Shown: positions 58,202-64,000 of the stretch, piece by piece
Numbering within the stretch: the first letter of the stretch is position 1
How the letters are laid out: each line of letters starts with the position of its first letter
Source of the DNA: Sophora flavescens
Taxonomy: Eukaryota > Streptophyta > Magnoliopsida > Fabales > Fabaceae
NCBI GenBank assembly: GCA_030762895.1
Contig: CM061067.1
Coordinates: forward strand, 53,345,667 to 53,409,666
Reading direction: 5' to 3'
DNA length: 64,000 nucleotides
Notes under the pieces: model-generated
What the model was told of the DNA's origin: nothing
Databases searched by the model: none
Seen by the model: only the letters and a program-made list of their open reading frames with translations
Position numbers and translations under genes: made by a program

Positions 58202-58576
58202 GGCTAAATTACATTTTTGGGTTCTCGTATTGTTTTTCCATATTCAATTTAGTCCCAAGTTTTTAAAAGGTTTATTTTAATCCCTAAGTTTCTAAAACTT
58301 ATTCAATCGAGTTATTCCGTCATGTTGACTAACAGACATGGACGTTGACCCTATCTACTCCGTCGGAATTGATGACCAAATTGAATATTGAAAAACAACT
58401 TGGGGACCAAATTGAACATTGAAAAACAATTTGGGGACCATTATTTTAGGGTACTTGACGGAAGGACTCGATTGAATAAGTTTTAGGAACTTAGGGATCA
58501 AAATGAACATTTTAAAAACATGGGGACCAAATTGAACATTGAAAAACAATTTGGGGATTAAAAGTGTAATTTAGCC
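58202..58576. mobile_element. MITE with 9-bp target duplication (Mutator-like)
   Basis: 375 bp with terminal inverted repeats starting GGCTAAATTACA that extend imperfectly for more than 80 bp. It is flanked by TTATTAAAA at 58193-58201 and exactly the same at 58577-58585. A perfect 9-bp duplication is the mark of the Mutator superfamily. Non-coding; it can fold into a long hairpin. Confidence 0.9.
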
Positions 58577-58619
58577 TTATTAAAATGTTAAATTACAAAT
58601 TAACATACCATATTAAAAT

Positions 58620-59315
58620 GGCTAAATTAGTGTTTTGGTACCTTATCTTTATTTTAGTTTTCATTTTGGTCCCTTATCTTTTTTGTTCCGTTTTGGTCCC
58701 TTATTTTTTTTTAGTTTCATTTTGGTCCTTTTCATCGGTTTTGCACTGACGGCGTTAGGTATCCGCCGTCAATCGTCGGAAACCGCCGTCGTGGAAACCG
58801 CTACCAGAATCTCGCCGGAATATGGGTTTTAGAGAGAGAAAATCATGTTTTCTTTTCTCTCTCTTCTTTCTTCTTCCTCTTTCTTCCACGTCCATTGAAG
58901 CAACTCCACCACTATCCGCCACCACCGCTTGAGCTTGCCGTCTGTCTCGTCGCCAGCAGCCTCCTTTCCAAACGAAATAGTGACATCATCAATGGGTACT
59001 GCTAATAGTGTAACGACAGGAAAGAAGGGAAAAGAAGGAGGAAGAAGGAGGAAGGAGGAAGGAGGAAGGAGGACGAAGAGAGAGGAAGGAAAACAAGATT
59101 TTCTTTCTCTAAAACCCAGATTCCGACGAGATTCAGGAGATAGCGGTGGTTCCAGTGATTGGTTGCGGTGGTTTCCTACGACTGACGGCGGCGAACTGCG
59201 GAAGGGACCAAAATAAGCTAACAGTTGAAAGATAGGAGACCAAAACAGAACAAAAAAAAGAGGAATCAAAATAAAATCTAAAATAAAAATAAGGGACCAA
59301 AAGAGTAATTTAGTG
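58620..59315. mobile_element. TIR element, about 0.7 kb
   Basis: The left end GGCTAAATTAGTGTTTTGGT and the right end CACTAAATTACTCTTTTGGT (read inward) form imperfect inverted repeats of about 38 bp ending in TTATTTTAG. The interior is GC-richer, with CCGCCGTC-type repeats, an AGAGAGA run and GGAGGAAGAA repeats. The flanks (TATTAAAAT and ATTAAAAAT) are similar but not identical, so the duplication is uncertain. Open frames inside are low-complexity and not coding. Confidence 0.65.
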
Positions 59316-59523
59316 ATTAAAAATATAATCAGGAATGGTATACTATTCAAATAATAAAATTTACCGAAATACCCAACTAAGAATAATTACTATTATAGTT
59401 GCCTCTCTGTTCTTTTCTTCTTCAGCCTTCTTTTCTTTGTATGTAATGATTGAGAAATTTAGATCTGAGCCCCCCTAACTTAAGTTATAGAGTATCTGAT
59501 TCAAATAAGGTCAACCTTTGGTA
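59316..59523 (+). promoter_or_regulatory. Proximal promoter and 5' UTR of the p24 gene
   Basis: About 200 bp between the TIR element and the start codon, with a pyrimidine-rich stretch (TCTTTTCTTCTTCAGCC) typical of plant 5' UTRs. The close TIR element limits the intact upstream region to this short segment. No specific motif is assigned. Confidence 0.4.
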
Positions 59524-61347
59524 ATGGCGAAGGACATGAACCTAAGGTCTGGAACTGCAATCACTCTGCTCTTGTTGTTGCTGTCGTTCACCACTCTTAT
59601 GCTCCCTCCTCAAGCTGAGGCCATATGGTTAAACATCCCCAATTCGGGAACCAAGTGCGTGTCCGAGGATATCCAGGCACACGTCGTCGTTTTAGCCGAT
59701 TACTATGTTGTGGCCGATGATGCTGAGGGTCACCAGCTTCACACTATTTCTGTCAAGGTATGTTTTATTTCCCATCCTTCCTTTTTTGGGATTCAATTCA
59801 AGTTGTTGTTTTAGATTTACTAGCTACTTTCCTTTTTTACTTAGTTTTTTGCAAAGCTATGCACTTTGGTTGCTAAATTAGATAGTTACCAAGTTTTAAC
59901 TTATGTGTAAAACTTTATACTAGATTTGATATGCTTCAAAACATTGATGGGAAAACGAAATTGATGTCAAAATATGAGAAGGGGGGGGGGGGTGGGCGGG
60001 GCGGCGGAAGAAAGGTTGTTGTTGAGTAACGTTTTTTTGAAATCTGAAAAACATGGGCACCACAGATCCAATGGGTGTTTTGGAATAATGAAATACATGA
60101 TGTGAAAACAAGTGCTGAAAAAATATATGCATACGGTGTTGGACACCAATTTTGTGTTCAAATTTCATCGGTCATGAGAGAATATCTGGTTGTTCTGATT
60201 TATTTGCCTTACCATTGAATTTTGTGACTTTGATTTGTTGCTAATTCTATCCACGTGCCCTGTTGTATATCCTTAACCCATTTCCCCTAGATTAAAGATC
60301 CTCAACAAATTTAGGACTATATTTCAAAAAAAGAAAGGTTGGACAAAAATGGCAAATTCTGGTAAATAATCTATCAAATGCGGCATTTCAGGTATTTTTT
60401 TTTTGGCATTATTTTAGTAGTTTTGCCCGATGTATAATTCTAAGAATTCATATTGACCAAATGACCATTTTTTTTTCCTTCTATTTATGCACTCTTTTTG
60501 TAACACTTGTGTTTTTTGAATACCTGAATTTGGATACTTGTATAGACACCTTAGATTGATGTGAGTGTGGGTGGGATGGAGATGTATAGTATTTTAAGAT
60601 AGAGTATATATATAGTATGCAATTGTGAGTAGGGTATCACTTAGGTGTCCAAAAAAGTTGTACAAATAACATAACTCTTTTATAACAGGTGACATCTCCT
60701 TATGGAAATAATCTTCACCACAATGAAAATGTTACCCACGGTCAGTTTGCATTTACAACTACAGAAAGTGGGAACTATGTGGCTTGCTTTTGGATGGACA
60801 GTAAACATCAAGGAGATGCAACTGTTAGCCTTGAATGGAAAACTGGAATTTCTGCCAAAGATTGGGAAACTGTGGCAAAAAAAGAAAAGATCGAGGTAAT
60901 AAATAAATTTCATTCATTATCCATCATTGCCATTGTAATGTGTAAACGTGTTTCATTTACACAGAAGTTTTTAAAGTCATATTCTTTTTGTGCATTGGTT
61001 AAAGGGTGTTGAACTTGAGTTGAGGAAACTTGAAGGAGCCGTGGAAGCCATCCATGAGAATCTATTATATTTGAAGAATAGGTAAATCTCTTATATTCAT
61101 TGTTATGTTAGATTTAACCAGGATGCAATCTTTGGGTTTATATTCATTATACCCGATCTTTCATTTTAGTAACTTGCTATTCTTGGACGTTGCTTGCTAC
61201 AGGGAAGCAGATATGAGGGAAGTTAGTGAAGCAACAAATGCTAGAGTCGCTTGGTTCAGTATCATGTCTCTTGGTGTTTGCATTATGGTTTCGGGGTTGC
61301 AGCTGTGGTATCTGAAGCGCTACTTTAGGAAGAAGAAGCTCATATAG
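59524..61347 (+). CDS. p24 family cargo receptor (delta subfamily), 4 exons
   Basis: A 220-residue type I membrane protein of the ER-Golgi system that helps load cargo (such as GPI-anchored proteins) into COPII vesicles and returns by COPI. Exons are 59524-59757, 60689-60895, 61005-61081 and 61203-61347, all GT-AG. Residues 1-33 are a signal peptide ending AEA. The GOLD domain follows, with Cys45 and Cys111 as the expected disulfide. An N-glycosylation site NVT is at 92-94. Residues 147-187 form a coiled coil, and a membrane span lies at about 189-208. The tail RYFRKKKLI ends in the KKxx COPI signal KKLI. Length and layout match plant p24-delta. The first ATG in good context is used; the frame is open upstream only without ATG. 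It appears intact. Confidence 0.95.
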
Positions 61348-62223
61348 ATAATTGCTTTCTTTTCATTCTAACACTTGCCAACACCAAACTGTTTTCTCAA
61401 GTTTTGGAGAATCTAGAATGAGTCCCACACTGTATAGTTTTCTTCTTGTGGATCAATTTCATGTATGATTGGAGGTTAGTGGGTTACCCCTGTGCAAGGA
61501 GTTGGATGGGCGTTTTACACTTTCACCTTTGTTACTTTCTTGGGGCTAAACGAATGATGAGGATTGATTTTGATAATTGAGCATATGCTATATCTGAGTT
61601 CCTTCATATCATATTCATATTTAAAAGTGTTTGTTGCAAAAGATCTCCCATGACCGGAAATTGATATGCCCTGAAGAAGGGATAGACTAAAGTTTAGGAT
61701 AACGTTTTATGAGCAACATTTATAGTATGGGTAAGAAGAAACAATAATTGTGTGGGGTTATGGCTCGCCACCCGCAAAGGGCTAGATGAGGTCAAGGAAC
61801 AGTCTAAAAATGTATTAATCCATAATGTATTGGGCTATGCCGATTTGATAACCCCCGTTTTAATGACCCCGGACTAACAGGAAAATATTAAGTTGAGTTG
61901 GGCCGGACCTATGTGCAGTCAATAAAAGGAAATTGAAGATAATTGATACAAGATTTGATATATGTTAATTTTGAATAGAAAAAACATTTTAAGCTTTAGG
62001 TTTCATTTTGTCTAGAGAATATTTTATTCCCAAGTAAAAGATTCTCTAAATCCCATTCTCAAAATTTTGTTTTCTATCCTAACTAAAATAGAGTAAAAAT
62101 TTCAGATTTTATTACAAAAAATTGTATTTTTACTCACTTTCCGAACAATGATACAAGCGCCGAGTTACAGCGAGTCTCGTTTGAAACAAGCAGGCGAGGC
62201 CAAGGGAATTGTGTTTCAGAACA
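61348..62223 (+). other. p24 3' UTR and intergenic region
   Basis: 3' UTR of the p24 gene for roughly the first 300 bp, then AT-rich spacer up to the next gene. It has no other recognisable feature. Confidence 0.5.
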
Positions 62224-62647
62224 ATGTTGGTTGCAACTGCAGTGGCAGCATTGTCAGTAGCAAGGCCCTCCCCACTTTTATTGTTAACTCGAGAAAGGGC
62301 CACACCTATAGCTAACTGGGTCTTCAAATTCAAGCCTCTCTCTTCTTCTTCTTCTTCTTCTAGAAAACTCGTCCTTTACTCCAAACCCGGTTGCTGCTTG
62401 TGCGATGGCCTCAAAGAGAAGCTTCAAGCTGCGTTCTTGCTCTCTGGTCCTGATTCCCTTCACGACGTTGATCTCCAGGTACCCCCTTCTCTCTCTATCT
62501 CTCGTTGTATGACAGTGACTATGAATACGAGGTTATTGTTGGGTTTGGTTTTCTCAGATAAGGGATATAACAACCAATCCCCAGTGGGAAAGAGCTTACC
62601 AATATGAGATACCTGTGCTTGCAAAACTACTCTCTGATGGCACTGAG
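62224..62647 (+). CDS. Glutaredoxin-like protein (DUF836-type), first two exons
   Basis: Exon 1 (62224-62478, 85 codons) and exon 2 (62558-62647, 30 codons) join in phase 0 at CAG|GTACCC and TTCTCAG. The N-terminal 46 residues are rich in Ala, Leu, Arg and seven Ser in a row and lack acidic residues except one, which fits a plastid or mitochondrial transit peptide. The thioredoxin fold begins KLVLYSKPGCCLCDGLKEKL, with the redox motif CCLC (residues 57-60). Exon 2 gives the IRDITTNPQWERAYQYEIPV strand-helix region and a cis-Pro (IPVL). A third exon completing the fold should follow but I could not place it in 62648-63170; the gene is therefore partial here. The small oxidoreductase function is by family. 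Confidence 0.82.
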
Positions 62648-63331
62648 GTTTGTTCCAAACCCACTACTTTCATTTTTCTGCACCATGTTTCAAATTTGGG
62701 TACGCATACCTCAATCATTACCATGTTAGTATACAATGTTTTTGTTATGAAACACGGAACATGCTATCTCTGTAATTATATGAATTTTTAACCTTTACCA
62801 AGGAACTTGAGAGTTTTGCGAAGCCTATGCATTACAATCTGATGCTTGCCATCTCAAATGTTAAGCATTTGGCACTTTGATGACTATGAGTCTCTATAAA
62901 CAAATACAGTCTTGAGTGGGGAAAGGAGAGACTGGGGGTGGGGTTAGTCATTAAGGATGGCGACAGGGATGGATGGAACTAGAATATTTTAGGTGGGAAT
63001 GATAAACAGTCATTTTATTGTGGAATGGGGAGGGGGGACTTGCTTAAAAAACTACAGATAATAGTGCTTTTACTCAGGCAAAGCCTTGGACCATTCAAGA
63101 CCCCAAATTACAATAGGTGCATTGCTACTAATAAACTGCATCATATGACAAACTAAGAATATTTGACACTTTTGATAAGTGTATTGCTATTTCTTGAACT
63201 CATATAACTAAACCGCATCATATATCAGACATGACACATGACAAGTAAAGAGCATTTGACACTTTGAAAAAAAAAAATTAAAACCAAGAGTTCTACTCAA
63301 GCTTGACCTGTAGACAAAAAAAGGTTCCTGC
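62648..63331. other. Intron/3' region of the glutaredoxin-like gene and 3' UTR of the RING gene
   Basis: No confident exon found. The part nearest 63331 should be the 3' UTR of the minus-strand RING gene, so the two genes are convergent. Confidence 0.4.
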
Positions 63332-63625
63332 TCACAGTGGAACCCTCGAATGGCAAGCTGGGCAAGGATCAGTGCTTCTTCTTCCTTTAGATAGAAGGCA
63401 ATCATGATGGAAGGAATGTCGACACACCATGTGGATCATATCATTGGCACCATAACCGTCATCCCACTCATTTTTCAAACAGAGTCGACAAGAATACATC
63501 GCACTAGAGTTGCCAAAGCATATCATCTCAAGTTCATATAGTGTATCCAACAGATTTTCAGAAATGACATGGATGGCTTCTTTCTTCTCCGAAGCTTCGA
63601 AGTGAACAAGCAATACAAACATCAA
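63332..63625 (-). CDS. RING-H2 protein, C-terminal exon (partial)
   Basis: The last 97 codons of a minus-strand gene, ending VPL and TGA at 63332-63334. The C-terminal half is a RING-H2 finger: CRLC, then CRHSFHHDC, then CPAC, giving C-x2-C, C-x-H-x2-H-x2-C and C-x2-C, the zinc ligands expected of an E3 ubiquitin ligase. Just before it is a Glu/Leu-rich helix (KKEAIHVISENLLDTLYELE). The finger lies at the very C-terminus. The upstream exon boundary is not certain: the frame opens near 63625, but no other exon can be placed before the repeat at 63745. Its family beyond RING-H2 is unknown to me. Confidence 0.7.
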   Translation of the reverse strand: MMFVLLVHFEASEKKEAIHVISENLLDTLYELEMICFGNSSAMYSCRLCLKNEWDDGYGANDMIHMVCRHSFHHDCLLSKGRRSTDPCPACHSRVPL

Positions 63626-63744
63626 ATTCGTTTTGTCTTTGTAGGCTCAGACTTCAATCTGTTAGAGCCACAAATTCTGTGGGTTACAATGGTCGCACCT
63701 TCTTCCTCATATGAAGTAGGAATTCAAGTATTAGCAATGCACTT

Positions 63745-64000
63745 ACCCCAGTGTTATCGAATAGCGGTTATGGCGGCGCCATGGCGGAAAGCGGTGGCGG
63801 GTTTCGAAGGAAACGCCATACGAAGGCGGTGACTTGGCGGATTTTACATGGCGGTCTTTGGCGGCCGCATGGCGGGTGGCGGGCATGGCGGAAGTGCCTG
63901 CCATGGCGGAAAAAGCGGGTTTTTTAGGGTTTTTTTGAGGAAAAAAAACGAAAACAGCCTCTTGGGCCATCTGGGTTGTGCGACCCGACCCGAAATATTG
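63745..64000. repeat. GC-rich CGCCATGGCGG repeat, probable transposon end (runs off window)
   Basis: Begins near CAGTGTTATCGAATAGCGG and then repeats ATGGCGG/GGCGGC phrases at least eight times, far more GC-rich than its surroundings. Similar openings are familiar from hAT-like elements in legumes, but the other end is outside the window, so this class is an inference. The open frames here are artefacts of the repeat. Confidence 0.5.

Noticed and set aside
58829..59350. 173-codon open frame on the minus strand
   Set aside because: Lies within the TIR element, is made of low-complexity Phe/Leu/Pro/Ser runs and overlaps GGAGGAAGAA repeats.
62820..62880. Third exon of the glutaredoxin-like gene
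   Set aside because: There is an AAG before GAACTTGAG, but the encoded text does not fit the end of this family and soon meets a stop.
63569..63970. Open frames in the GC-rich repeat
   Set aside because: Repeats of GGCGG without stops in several frames give open frames by chance.

Overview
This window is nuclear DNA of a flowering plant, most likely a legume. The evidence is GT-AG split genes, type-B response-regulator, starch-phosphorylase and p24 exons, a Sirevirus-type Copia element, chromovirus-type Gypsy LTRs that start TGTAACACC, and a Mutator-type MITE. The species assignment is an inference from the style of the repeats; nothing here fixes it. Most of the window (about 1-57,050) is nested mobile DNA and broken gene pieces. 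Only the last 5 kb looks like ordinary genic DNA.

1-13,492: two Helitrons on the minus strand. Copy B (3,947-13,492) carries a spliced RepHel gene: three near-identical short exons, a cysteine-rich N-terminal region, a HUH Rep domain, a Pif1-type helicase and extra C-terminal exons. At least five in-frame stops break it. Copy A (1-3,946) is the 5' part of a very similar element whose 5' end lies directly in the 3' part of copy B. Both copies contain a captured LTR end just upstream of RepHel exon 1.

13,493-25,662: AT-rich DNA with orphan exons. It holds two type-B ARR pseudogene pieces in opposite orientation, one exon of plastidial alpha-glucan phosphorylase, one exon resembling the C-terminus of isoleucyl-tRNA synthetase, and a 52-bp inverted repeat whose arms are 9 kb apart.

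25,663-32,490: a Gypsy remnant on the minus strand, with a 4.8-kb 3' LTR, the last codons of pol, and a decayed gag; most of pol is missing. 32,817-38,858: a 6.0-kb L1-type LINE with a perfect 15-bp target duplication, an ORF1/ORF2 junction overlapping as TGATG, and a few disabling mutations.

39,471-57,040: tandem repeats (68-bp units, then a 4 x 40-bp higher-order array) that look like the 3' untranslated part of a Tat-like Gypsy element. A Sirevirus Copia element (41,123-56,368) interrupts them. The Sirevirus integrase is in turn split by a 4,016-bp solo LTR (45,110-49,125) with a near-perfect 5-bp target duplication. The apparent nesting is solo LTR in Sirevirus in Tat-like element.

57,041-64,000: two TIR elements (one a MITE with a perfect 9-bp duplication). 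They are followed by a complete four-exon p24-delta cargo-receptor gene, the first two exons of a glutaredoxin-like gene, the last exon of a RING-H2 protein on the opposite strand, and a GC-rich repeat that runs off the end.
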